NCBI GenBank assembly: GCA_051027215.1
Contig: JBPCXR010000142.1
Coordinates: 1-15,443, forward strand
From: CALHVX01 sp051027215
Lineage (GTDB): Bacteria; Pseudomonadota; Gammaproteobacteria; Pseudomonadales; Azotimanducaceae
Length of the DNA stretch: 15,443 nucleotides
Direction: 5' to 3'
Shown: positions 7,203 to 14,304 of the stretch, piece by piece
Layout of the letters: each line of letters begins with the position of its first letter
Numbering within the stretch: the first letter of the stretch is position 1
Program-made: the position numbers and the translations under genes
Notes under the pieces: generated by a model
Told to the model about the DNA's origin: nothing
Databases searched by the model: none
What the model saw: the letters and a program-made list of their open reading frames with translations, nothing else

Positions 7203-8132
7203 TCAGTGCTGCTGGGTTGCAAACGCCTCATCCACATCTTCAAGCACCGCAACTATGGAGGGGTGGGTGTCCGTGTTAAAAAGCATCCGTTTGACGAACA
7301 CGGAGTCCTCCCCGCCGAAACCGTGGGACTTTACTGCCTGAACGGCTGAATTTCGGGCTGTGTCGATATCTTTTGATTCTTCAATCGGCAGATGTTCTGG
7401 CATCAATACGCAAAAACGATCTCCCTCCCAGTGCGCAATCAGTAGCGCCTGTGGAAACTCTTCTCGCAGAATCTCGCCAAAAGCTTCACCTTTAAGGGTC
7501 CACGCGGTTTCAGTACCGGTTGACGGCCCCTCCGTGCATGCATCGATCATCAAGAGTTCGAGAAACCTATCTGCACCTGTCGCATCAAAGTGTTTGGCCG
7601 CGACGGCGCGCAACGCATGGCGATTAGGCAAGCCAGTATCGGTGTCCACGAAGTGGATCATTTCTTTAACCACCATATCGGCCAGGTGTTTCAGCTTAAC
7701 CTTGTCTTTATCGCTTAGTCGTCGAGGCACCTTGTCAATGATGCACAAGGTGCCGAGCTTCTGTCCGTTTGGTGCTGCTAGTGGCGCACCGGCATAGAAT
7801 CTTATCTTGGGATCATTCTTCACCAAAGGGTTGTCGCGAAAACGTGCATCACGCATGGCGTTGCGCACCTCGAATACTTCGTCACCCAGAATCGCGTGCC
7901 CACAGAAGCTGATGTCTCTTGCTGTTTCACTAGTGTCCAAACCGACTGAGGATTTGAACCACTGACGATAGCGATCAACCAGGCTGATCAAGGCGATGGG
8001 CATGTCGAACGTGCGGGCGCAGATTCGCGTAAATCGGTCAAAGCGTTCTTCCGCTGGGGTATCCAGAATTTTCAGACGATTCAGCGTCGCAATACGTTCA
8101 GCCTCGTCTTCTGATATTTCGGGAGCTTGCAT
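7203..8132 (-). CDS. GAF-domain signalling protein with degenerate GGDEF domain
   Basis: This 309-residue cytosolic protein has a GAF sensor at about residues 15-160, of the type common in bacterial sensor cyclases: RLKILDTPAEERFDR, IALISLVDRYRQWFKS, ISFCGHAIL, IRFYAGAPL and LGTLCIID. A GGDEF-like domain begins at DTGLPNRHALRA. Its signature loop reads HWEGDRF (Glu236 to Phe240) where an active diguanylate cyclase has GGDEF. The first Gly is Glu and the catalytic Glu is Arg, so c-di-GMP synthesis is unlikely and a sensory or partner-binding role is more plausible. The frame begins at a TTG (8153), but ATG 8132 has AAAGGA 7 nt upstream. It starts 33 nt after the stop of the monooxygenase-channel gene on the same strand, so the two are probably co-transcribed. 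Confidence 0.85.
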   Translation of the reverse strand: MQAPEISEDEAERIATLNRLKILDTPAEERFDRFTRICARTFDMPIALISLVDRYRQWFKSSVGLDTSETARDISFCGHAILGDEVFEVRNAMRDARFRDNPLVKNDPKIRFYAGAPLAAPNGQKLGTLCIIDKVPRRLSDKDKVKLKHLADMVVKEMIHFVDTDTGLPNRHALRAVAAKHFDATGADRFLELLMIDACTEGPSTGTETAWTLKGEAFGEILREEFPQALLIAHWEGDRFCVLMPEHLPIEESKDIDTARNSAVQAVKSHGFGGEDSVFVKRMLFNTDTHPSIVAVLEDVDEAFATQQH

Positions 8133-8165
8133 CGGGTTTCCTTTGAAATTCAAAAATTTCGATAG

Positions 8166-10679
8166 CTAGCTACGCCTCGCGAGCTTCGTGGCCAAAATAG
8201 TAATCAGGCCACCCAGCATGAAGTACCCCAAGACAACTTCACCCATGATCCACCATGCAGCTTCTTGAGTTCTTGGCACGATGTCGCCGAAGCCGAGTGT
8301 GGTGAATGTGACGACGCTGTAATACAGCATCGGCGCCCAGCTGTCGGGATCATATCCTGGCTCTTCGGCCAGTTGAGACAGCGCGAACGACTCGTTGCCC
8401 CCCAGATGAAAGTGGAACACGAGGCTGAAAACCACGGCGATGCACACGCACCACCATATCCACAGTGACAGGGATCGTCCGCAGTTGGAAGAGTACTTCC
8501 AGAGCCGATAGGCCATGGGGCGAGTGACCGCGTACTCCTCCACGTATGCCTGGTCTTGCGCGTAGCGTTTGAACAAGGCGTTGCCATTGGCGGTTTCGAT
8601 ACGAATATCTTTGCATGTCTCTCGCTGGTTAAACTCAATCCCAGTGACGTTTGCTCGGGAGAAATCAGCAGCAAGCAGCGTTGCGTTATTGAGCGTTGCA
8701 CCCGTCAAGTCAGCGCCCGTGAGATCAGCGTTACTGAGGTCGCAATGCGATAGATTTGCGCCCCTGAGGTCAGCGTCTATTAGCTTGGCGTCGCTGAGAT
8801 CCGCACCAACCATTCGAGCGTTGTTCAAGCGGGCGCTCGTAAGGTCTGCACCGCTCAGATGCGCGCGGGTTAGATTAGCCCCGTTCAGATGAGCAAGGGA
8901 AAGTGTTGCGTCGATCAGAAATGCGCGCTCGAGATCCACGCGGCTCATGATGGCGCCGGTGAAATCGGTGTTGAACAATTCTGCCGAGGTCAGGTCTGCG
9001 CCGCTAATGTCAGCGGCAGCAAGATCTGCGCTGCTGAGGTTGGCGGAACGCAAACTGGCATGGCGCAGATCTGCACCCTGTAAGCTGCGCTCGCTCAGGT
9101 CAATGCCGTCTAGAATCTCACTACGCAGATTTATGCCCTCCAAGCCATCTGGAGGCAACGAGAATGCCTGTGTTATCACATCACCTGCCTGCTCTTCGGG
9201 TGTGGCTTTGCTTCGTTCAGACTTTTTCCGGAGGTAGATACTGGGTATCTCTTTGTAATCTCGAGGAAGGTAGGCGCCGAATAGCTCAGCGATGAAATTG
9301 CTTTTTCGCTCACAATCGATACCCATATCTAGCAGCAATTGATCGTGATAGTGCAGCGCGTGCAGCTGCAGCAGAGAAGCTCTGCTGCCTTGCATTGGCA
9401 TGATCTTTCGCTTCCATGCTTTCGTTTCGGCGATCTCTGCACGCATGATTTCCGGATCAGGAAGCGTCAACTCGTCCTTCAGCATAGCCACCAGCCAGCG
9501 TGCCTCGAGGTGGGCGCTCAGCGAATTGTTGAACGTGGAGGTAAGCCCGACGAAGACCAATCCGGGAACATCCGGGTGCAGGATGTGGCGATAGAGATAC
9601 AGGCCGTCGTCATCGACTAAGTCGTCAAACTCATCGGGCAGCATGCTTCGATCGTAAGCCCAGCCAGTGCCGAGAACCACTGTATCGGCATCGAGCACTA
9701 CCCCGTTGTCCAGAACGACCCCTTCTTCGGTGAAGTGTTTGATGGTTGCGCGGTGTGTCTTTATTCGGCCACTGTGAATCAGCGGATAAATGTCCGGCGA
9801 CGCCACAAAGTCTCCGGTAAAAAGATCGCGCTCAAGCCTACTGTGAGGCAAGACTCCCGCAGATCCGAGGCGGAACTGCGTGCGCACAATCCATTCGAGA
9901 CATCGCCAAAATACCCATATCAACCAACCGCCATAGCGATGCAGTCGTTTCGCCAGTGAACTCGGCTGTTGATACAGAGGCAGAAACGCTGATACGAATC
10001 GACTGATCATGAACTTGTTTTCGATCAATCCGAGAAATTTTCGTGGTACCGGCCAATGGGCGCTGCGAAAAGTCAATGTGACTTCCGCATCGCACCGAGC
10101 AACATCCTCAGCACGATCCAGAGCACTTTTGCCGAAACCGACAATGACTACCTTCGCGGAGTCGTCAAGTTCCTGTTCTCTGAACTGCGATGTATGCAGG
10201 ATACGGCCTCTGAAACCATCCTGGTTGGGGAACTCAGGTAAATGTGGTGTCGAATAGAGCCCGTTACAAACAACGACAAGATCGAATTCAGCTTCGTACT
10301 CTTCCTTAGCCCGCTGATCGTAGTAGCGCAGCTGCCAACCTGCTTTGTCTTCGAGTTGTTGCAGATCTCGGACATCGCAATAAAACCGAATTTTCCTCAG
10401 CACACGAAAGTGTCTGGCATACGAGTTCAAGTAAGAGACGATTTGATCGCAGGAAGGGTAAGTCGGATACGAAGCAGGCATGGGCCAGTCGAGAAATTCG
10501 TAGGAGTCTTTCGGTAGCTGTAAGTGCAAGGTGTGGTAGCCATTTTCCCACACGCCACCCAACGAGCCTTTGCGTTCGAATACCTCGCAGTCGAAACCTT
10601 CTTCCAAGAAGGTCTTGGCCGCAATTAGCCCGCTGACGCCGGCACCGATAATGCCGATTTTCCTAACCTTGCTATTCAT
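8166..10679 (-). CDS. Flavin monooxygenase / pentapeptide repeat / K+ channel fusion protein
   Basis: One uninterrupted frame encodes 837 residues with three modules. Residues 5-470 are a full flavin-containing monooxygenase: FAD site IGIIGAGVSG (Gly12, Gly14, Gly17), FMO signature FRGRILHTSQF (Phe156 to Phe166), NADPH site VVIVGFGKSALD (Gly181, Gly183, Ala186) and LGTGWAYD (336-343). After a charged linker, residues 515-684 are about 33 pentapeptide repeats (A(D/N)LxX type), expected to form a right-handed beta-helix. Residues 737-757 are a first membrane helix, 782-794 a pore helix, 793-799 the filter TTLGFGD, and 808-831 a second helix ending in basic KLARRS. This is a two-helix potassium channel pore with the N-terminal modules in the cytoplasm. 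ATG 10679 has GGGAG upstream and starts at the Rossmann fold; the frame is open to 10739. Enzyme, scaffold and pore probably assemble as a tetramer gated by flavin or NADPH state or by substrate; this is inference. Confidence 0.9.
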   Translation of the reverse strand: MNSKVRKIGIIGAGVSGLIAAKTFLEEGFDCEVFERKGSLGGVWENGYHTLHLQLPKDSYEFLDWPMPASYPTYPSCDQIVSYLNSYARHFRVLRKIRFYCDVRDLQQLEDKAGWQLRYYDQRAKEEYEAEFDLVVVCNGLYSTPHLPEFPNQDGFRGRILHTSQFREQELDDSAKVVIVGFGKSALDRAEDVARCDAEVTLTFRSAHWPVPRKFLGLIENKFMISRFVSAFLPLYQQPSSLAKRLHRYGGWLIWVFWRCLEWIVRTQFRLGSAGVLPHSRLERDLFTGDFVASPDIYPLIHSGRIKTHRATIKHFTEEGVVLDNGVVLDADTVVLGTGWAYDRSMLPDEFDDLVDDDGLYLYRHILHPDVPGLVFVGLTSTFNNSLSAHLEARWLVAMLKDELTLPDPEIMRAEIAETKAWKRKIMPMQGSRASLLQLHALHYHDQLLLDMGIDCERKSNFIAELFGAYLPRDYKEIPSIYLRKKSERSKATPEEQAGDVITQAFSLPPDGLEGINLRSEILDGIDLSERSLQGADLRHASLRSANLSSADLAAADISGADLTSAELFNTDFTGAIMSRVDLERAFLIDATLSLAHLNGANLTRAHLSGADLTSARLNNARMVGADLSDAKLIDADLRGANLSHCDLSNADLTGADLTGATLNNATLLAADFSRANVTGIEFNQRETCKDIRIETANGNALFKRYAQDQAYVEEYAVTRPMAYRLWKYSSNCGRSLSLWIWWCVCIAVVFSLVFHFHLGGNESFALSQLAEEPGYDPDSWAPMLYYSVVTFTTLGFGDIVPRTQEAAWWIMGEVVLGYFMLGGLITILATKLARRS
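8628..9137 (-). repeat. Pentapeptide-repeat coding block (about 33 units, 15-bp period)
   Basis: This DNA encodes residues 515-684 of the fusion protein. The 15-bp period shows as recurring GCGCC/GAGGTC(T)GC words on the plus strand, and in units such as GADLR, SANLS, GADLT and GANLT. Central positions are mostly Leu, with some Ile, Phe, Met or Val, and the i-2 position is mostly Ala, as in right-handed quadrilateral beta-helices. Several long plus-strand frames over this block arise from the periodicity and are not genes. Confidence 0.9.
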
Positions 10680-10753
10680 GAAGGCATCTCCCGCGTCATC
10701 GACAAATGCACACTCTTTAAGCATACAGGAGAATATCAAGCGCTCACCCTTCT

Positions 10754-10765
10754 GATAGCGCTATC
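10754..10765. promoter_or_regulatory. 12-bp perfect palindrome, candidate operator
   Basis: GATAGCGCTATC is a perfect palindrome about 75 nt upstream of the fusion-channel start, in the divergent intergenic region. Its size and position fit a dimeric repressor or activator site. No regulator gene with an obvious match lies in the window, and a single 12-bp palindrome can occur by chance. Confidence 0.25.
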
Positions 10766-10852
10766 GCTTAACTTGGATCAGGGTCTATCTTCCCACTCGT
10801 CCTGCCACGACGGTAAACTGTTGGTATTGGGCGCTGGCAAAGGAGATCAAAA

Positions 10853-10960
10853 ATGCATGTTCATGGCAAACGCATCCTTGCTTGGTCCTCGCGTCACTCT
10901 GGGACCTTCGTCAGTGAGGATCGAGGCGCCGAAATCTGGGAATCCTCTGCCCTAATTTGA
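10853..10960 (+). CDS. Candidate small ORF (35 residues), unrecognised
   Basis: An ATG at 10853 is preceded by AAAGGAGATCAAAA, a near-ideal Shine-Dalgarno site with 7-nt spacing, and opens a 35-codon frame ending in TGA at 10958. The product begins MHVHGKRILAWSSRHSG and has no signal peptide, membrane helix or known motif. A second ATG at 10857 opens a 32-codon alternative frame. The ribosome-binding site is the only evidence, and the region could equally be untranslated leader of the zinc finger gene. Confidence 0.25.
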   Translation: MHVHGKRILAWSSRHSGTFVSEDRGAEIWESSALI

Positions 10961-11027
10961 CGGCGCCAAAACTAGTGCCGATCCGCGAGCTTATGTCATT
11001 CTCGGCGTAGGAGGTAGAATCCCACAG

Positions 11028-11360
11028 ATGCGAGATGAGCTCCTTAGGTTGCGAGATGAACTGCAGCGCCTCAGCGCCACGAGTGACGAGGCGGCAGCGG
11101 TGGTCGAACTTGACCAAACGAAAGTTGGCCGACTATCGCGCATGGACGCGATACGGGCGCAGGCCATGGCCCAGGCAACCGCGAATCGTCGTGCTTTGGC
11201 GCTACGCCGAATCCAGGCGGCGCTCGAGCGGCTTGACGCCGGTGAGTACGGGCGCTGTCAGCGCTGTGATGAACAGATTCCTCAGAAACGCCTGGAAATT
11301 GACCCGACCGTGTTGTACTGCGTTCGATGCGCAAGCGAGCAGGAGCGGGGTTCATCTTGA
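11028..11360 (+). CDS. TraR/DksA-type C4 zinc finger protein
   Basis: This 110-residue protein belongs to the short DksA/TraR-like family. The N-terminus is helical and coiled-coil-like, followed by VELDQTKVGRLSRMDA, a highly typical segment. A C-terminal four-Cys zinc finger uses Cys77, Cys80, Cys98 and Cys101 (RCQRCDEQIP and YCVRCA). Relatives bind the RNA polymerase secondary channel and modulate initiation. This one is shorter than E. coli DksA (about 150 residues) and lacks its long paired coiled coil and the DxxDxA tip, so it may not act with ppGpp. ATG 11028 has AGGAGGT upstream at a slightly long 12-13 nt spacing. A coupled small ORF and the transporter gene follow on the same strand. 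Confidence 0.88.
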   Translation: MRDELLRLRDELQRLSATSDEAAAVVELDQTKVGRLSRMDAIRAQAMAQATANRRALALRRIQAALERLDAGEYGRCQRCDEQIPQKRLEIDPTVLYCVRCASEQERGSS

Positions 11361-11494
11361 ATGCTGCCAGCGCGACAGCCAATTGGGTAGTACTCTTATT
11401 CAGTGCTTTGGGCGGTTTTTCGCCTAATCTGTTCTTGAGCGAACAATCGCAATCGGCGTTGTATCAAAAAACTGCGAGTCCTTGGCGTGAATGA
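11357..11494 (+). CDS. Candidate 45-residue membrane micro-ORF coupled to both neighbours
   Basis: A TTG at 11357 overlaps the zinc finger stop as TTGA, with GGAGCGGGG just upstream. The frame runs 45 codons to TGA at 11492, overlapping the GTG start of the transporter at 11487. The product would begin MNAASATANWVVLLFSALGG and contain one hydrophobic segment (residues 9-27), then a polar tail. The double overlap is what translational coupling looks like, and the frame fills the otherwise empty gap. TTG starts are uncommon and the length is short, so this may be fortuitous. Confidence 0.3.
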   Translation: MNAASATANWVVLLFSALGGFSPNLFLSEQSQSALYQKTASPWRE

Positions 11495-12893
11495 GTCCCA
11501 GCCGATTGACGCCGTCCGTTCCAAACGACTTAAGAAATCGACACTGCTGTACTTCGGTCTACCAGATTACGCCGTGTATCTGGCTGCCATCCCCGTCTCG
11601 CTGTATATCCCCCTGGTTTATTCGCGTGACCTTGGTTTGGATCTCACGGACATCGGGCTAATATTAATGCTTGCTCGCATCAGCGATGTCATTACCGATC
11701 CACTCATCGGCTATCTCAGCGACCGCACGCAAACACGATTCGGAAAACGCAAGCCCTGGCTTGCCGGTGGTACGTTGGTCATGATGATCTCCGCGTGGCA
11801 ACTGTTCGCACCGTCCGGGCCGGTGGACAACTGGCATCTGCTGGTCTGGTCTATGTTGCTCTGGCTTGGCTGGACGATGATCAACATCCCTTACTTTGCT
11901 TGGGGTGCTGAACTGTCTGACGACTACGATGAGCGTACGCGAATCACCGGCTGGCGACAGTTCTTTGGGTATCTTGGCAACGTCAGCGTGTTGTTCATAC
12001 CCACCGTTTCTGGCGAGCTTTTTGGCTACGGCTCGCTGCCTAAAGAAGGGCTGACCATCGTAGGCTTCATGGCGCTGGTACTTTTACCGCTGCTTATGTT
12101 CATTGCACTGTGGAAAGTGCCAGAACCCGTCAAGCACCGCGCAGCCCAGACCAATCTGTTGGTAAGCGGCAAACAGATGTTCTCCAACGGTACCTTCATG
12201 GTGTTGTTCATCGGGTTTCTCATGCTCTCCATGGGAACCACATGGGCAGGCTCCATGTTCATGCTACTGGCGGTTTACGTGGTCGAAATCGAGGAGAATA
12301 TTCAGGCAATTCTATTGGGACACTACTTCACTCAGTTGTTGTCCCTCGGGCTGTGGATGCAACTCTCGTATCGCATCGGCAAAAAGCAAACGTGGATGAT
12401 CGGCGCCTCGATCTATTGCCTGGCAAGCCCCTGCTATCTGTTGTTAGGACCGGGTGATGTATGGGGTATGTTGGCGGTGCTCGCATTGTATGGGGTCGCT
12501 GGGGGCAACTTCACCGCTATTTCTCTTTCCATGAAAGCTGACGTAATTGACGTCGCCGCTATGCAAACTGGCACCCATGTCGCTGGCTCCTACATGGCCA
12601 CGTGGTCGCTTGGTCAGAAGATGTTCCAGGCTATTGCTGTTGGGCTCGCGTTACCCACGGTCGCGTTGTTTGGGTTCGATCCCAACGGCACTAACGGGCC
12701 AGACGAGTTGCTGGCGTTGCGGCTGAATATCGTGGTGATACCCACCATCCTCTATGGCCTGGCAGTCCTGGTAATTTGGCGCTACCCGTTGTCTGCCGAC
12801 AGGCTCACCAACCTACGCGCCGCTTTTTCTCGACGAAAGGCGCGGCGTATCGAGCGGCAAGCCATGTGGCAGGAGCCACGGGGTACGCTATGA
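11487..12893 (+). CDS. MFS transporter of the GPH (glycoside-pentoside-hexuronide) symporter type
   Basis: This 468-residue, highly hydrophobic inner-membrane protein has about 12 predicted helices. The N-terminal signature is characteristic of the GPH/MFS_2 group: a Pro/Tyr-rich first helix, then DVITDPLIGYLSDRTQTRFG followed by KRKPW in the first cytoplasmic loop. A central loop at KVPEPVKHRA separates the two six-helix halves, and the C-terminus is basic (RRKARRIERQ). GPH members couple uptake of sugars, glycosides or other small organics to Na+ or H+. The substrate here is unknown. The start is GTG 11487; no in-frame ATG lies near, and the first helix region begins soon after. The PhyH gene starts about 31 nt after its stop, suggesting that a substrate for that dioxygenase may be imported. 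Confidence 0.87.
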   Translation: MNESQPIDAVRSKRLKKSTLLYFGLPDYAVYLAAIPVSLYIPLVYSRDLGLDLTDIGLILMLARISDVITDPLIGYLSDRTQTRFGKRKPWLAGGTLVMMISAWQLFAPSGPVDNWHLLVWSMLLWLGWTMINIPYFAWGAELSDDYDERTRITGWRQFFGYLGNVSVLFIPTVSGELFGYGSLPKEGLTIVGFMALVLLPLLMFIALWKVPEPVKHRAAQTNLLVSGKQMFSNGTFMVLFIGFLMLSMGTTWAGSMFMLLAVYVVEIEENIQAILLGHYFTQLLSLGLWMQLSYRIGKKQTWMIGASIYCLASPCYLLLGPGDVWGMLAVLALYGVAGGNFTAISLSMKADVIDVAAMQTGTHVAGSYMATWSLGQKMFQAIAVGLALPTVALFGFDPNGTNGPDELLALRLNIVVIPTILYGLAVLVIWRYPLSADRLTNLRAAFSRRKARRIERQAMWQEPRGTL

Positions 12894-12924
12894 TCCCGTG
12901 GCAGACCAACGAGCCGGAAGTCAG

Positions 12925-14181
12925 ATGACTATGGATAGCGTTCCCAACGAATTCGATCCGGAGTACATAAAAGCGAGATCAGCACCAGGCATGCGCATGT
13001 ATCGCGCGGAAAATTCATCTACTGAGCCGATGAAGTCAGTGTTGGAGAATAATCCAGAAATCTATTTCGTACCGCCCAAGCGTCGCAGTGAATGGGGAAA
13101 CTGGGAATTTAGGCCAGGCTCATACTACGACACCACAACCGGTGCAAAACACCCTTATTGGCAGGGTCAGGACCTTCCGGAGCCCAGCAAGAATATCGAA
13201 CAGTTGCGCAAAGATCTGGTGCAGTGGGGTTATTGCAAAATTGAAGATGCGTTGTCGCCGCAGCAGGTTGCGGTCATCCGAGAGCGGGTGCTAGAGCAGG
13301 CGGAGGGCGAGCGGCTTGCAGGTATCGCACAGAAGACCCCTAGTGGACAGAACATCAACTGCTGCGTTAACAAAGGCCGTTGCTTTGAATTGTTGATCGA
13401 GCAACACCCGTCAGCAGCGCAGGGAGGACCGCTGATAGAACAGCTGGTGAACGAAGCATTAGGTCCTGGCTGGATTTGCACATCGCTAATTGCCGCGATT
13501 TCTCTAAAGGGAGGTGTGCCACAGGCGTTGCATCAGGATCAAGGCAATGCACTCGACTCGCGCAACCCAATGGCGGTCAACGTGCTTACGGCAATCAGTG
13601 ACGTAGACGAAACCAACGGCGGTACGCTCATTATCCCTGGCAGTCATGTCACGCTTTCGGAAGCCGTTCGGGAGAACAAACCCGTTGGCAAGTTACCGCC
13701 GGCGATCAATGTGGATGCAAAAGCAGGGACAACGGTGATCACAGATGGTCGGTTACTGCACGGCACCGGCATAAACCATACGGACCAACCGCGCATCGTG
13801 ATGCTAAATGGCATGCAGAAGCCGTGGATGCGCCAGCAGGAAAATTGGATGTTGTCGGCACGCCCAGAAGTGCTGCGCCGGGCAAGTCCTAAGCTGCTCC
13901 ATCGCATGGGTTACCAAGCGACTACCGGAACTCAGACCAATGAGGGCCATGGTTTCGGTGCCAAAGGGTTGCCCGGAGAGGCTACAGGGGCGACGGTGGG
14001 ATTTCGATTGGCGGCCGATGCAGGCGAATACTTGCGCGTTGGAGAACTCGGTCCAAATTCAACCCGGGATGAATTGAATGCGGCGTTCACGCTGCGCGAG
14101 ATAGTGGGTGCGGCGCGTGAAAGCGGTGAGAGTGCCCCGGTGGGTATCACCGGTAGCCGTTACACTTCGGTCGAAGGGTAA
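12925..14181 (+). CDS. Phytanoyl-CoA dioxygenase (PhyH) family Fe(II)/2-oxoglutarate oxygenase
   Basis: This protein of about 418 residues belongs to the PhyH family of non-haem iron oxygenases. The facial triad is visible as HQD (His203, Asp205) in PQALHQDQGN and His279 in RLLHGTGINH. Arg290 (QPRIVML) is positioned to bind 2-oxoglutarate. TNGGTLIIPGSH is the usual strand between them. The family hydroxylates substrates from phytanoyl-CoA to small secondary metabolites, so the substrate is open. The frame can start at GTG 12898; I prefer ATG 12925, with GGAAG just upstream, though ATG 12931 is also possible. The N-terminal 100 residues are not part of the core fold. It is probably co-transcribed with the GPH transporter. 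The C-terminal 70 residues, rich in Gly and Ala, are unassigned. Confidence 0.87.
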   Translation: MTMDSVPNEFDPEYIKARSAPGMRMYRAENSSTEPMKSVLENNPEIYFVPPKRRSEWGNWEFRPGSYYDTTTGAKHPYWQGQDLPEPSKNIEQLRKDLVQWGYCKIEDALSPQQVAVIRERVLEQAEGERLAGIAQKTPSGQNINCCVNKGRCFELLIEQHPSAAQGGPLIEQLVNEALGPGWICTSLIAAISLKGGVPQALHQDQGNALDSRNPMAVNVLTAISDVDETNGGTLIIPGSHVTLSEAVRENKPVGKLPPAINVDAKAGTTVITDGRLLHGTGINHTDQPRIVMLNGMQKPWMRQQENWMLSARPEVLRRASPKLLHRMGYQATTGTQTNEGHGFGAKGLPGEATGATVGFRLAADAGEYLRVGELGPNSTRDELNAAFTLREIVGAARESGESAPVGITGSRYTSVEG

Positions 14182-14189
14182 TCAGCTGG

Positions 14190-14204
14190 CGGTACCCGGT
14201 ACCG
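14190..14204. terminator. Hairpin between convergent genes (weak terminator candidate)
   Basis: CGGTAC and GTACCG form perfect 6-bp arms around a 3-nt CCG loop, 8 nt after the PhyH stop and before the convergent PEP-CTERM gene end. There is no T-run on either side, so intrinsic termination is not assured. A longer-range pairing (AGTTGGCC at 14205-14212 with GGCCAACT at 14273-14280) could extend the structure. Confidence 0.3.
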
Positions 14205-14304
14205 AGTTGGCCGGTAGCGAACGAGTCCAGATTGCACCGGAGCGAGGGTCACTACTCGGCAACCCTGCACAAGGCCAACTCCGCCAACTCCATCCATGTG
14301 GCTC

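Larger units (their letters stand above)
10680..11027. other. Intergenic region between divergent fusion-channel and zinc finger genes
   Basis: These 348 nt hold no recognisable gene family. They must carry the minus-strand promoter for the fusion-channel operon and the plus-strand signals for the zinc finger gene, but no convincing sigma-70 promoter pair was found. They also contain a 12-bp palindrome and a short ORF, listed separately. Two GGCGCC words (10925-10930 and 10962-10967) are present, without clear meaning. Confidence 0.5.

Noticed and set aside
8556..9237. Several plus-strand frames rich in Ser, Ala and Arg repeats
   Set aside because: They are complements of the 15-bp-period pentapeptide block and carry no independent start signals.
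8166..10679. Assembly chimera or frameshift join between monooxygenase and channel genes
   Set aside because: The frame is continuous across both junctions. The linkers read as normal protein, and there is no internal start with a ribosome binding site that would mark a separate gene.
11410..11425. GGCG/CGCC hairpin after the zinc finger gene as terminator
   Set aside because: The arms are only 4 bp and the T-run is in the loop rather than after the stem.
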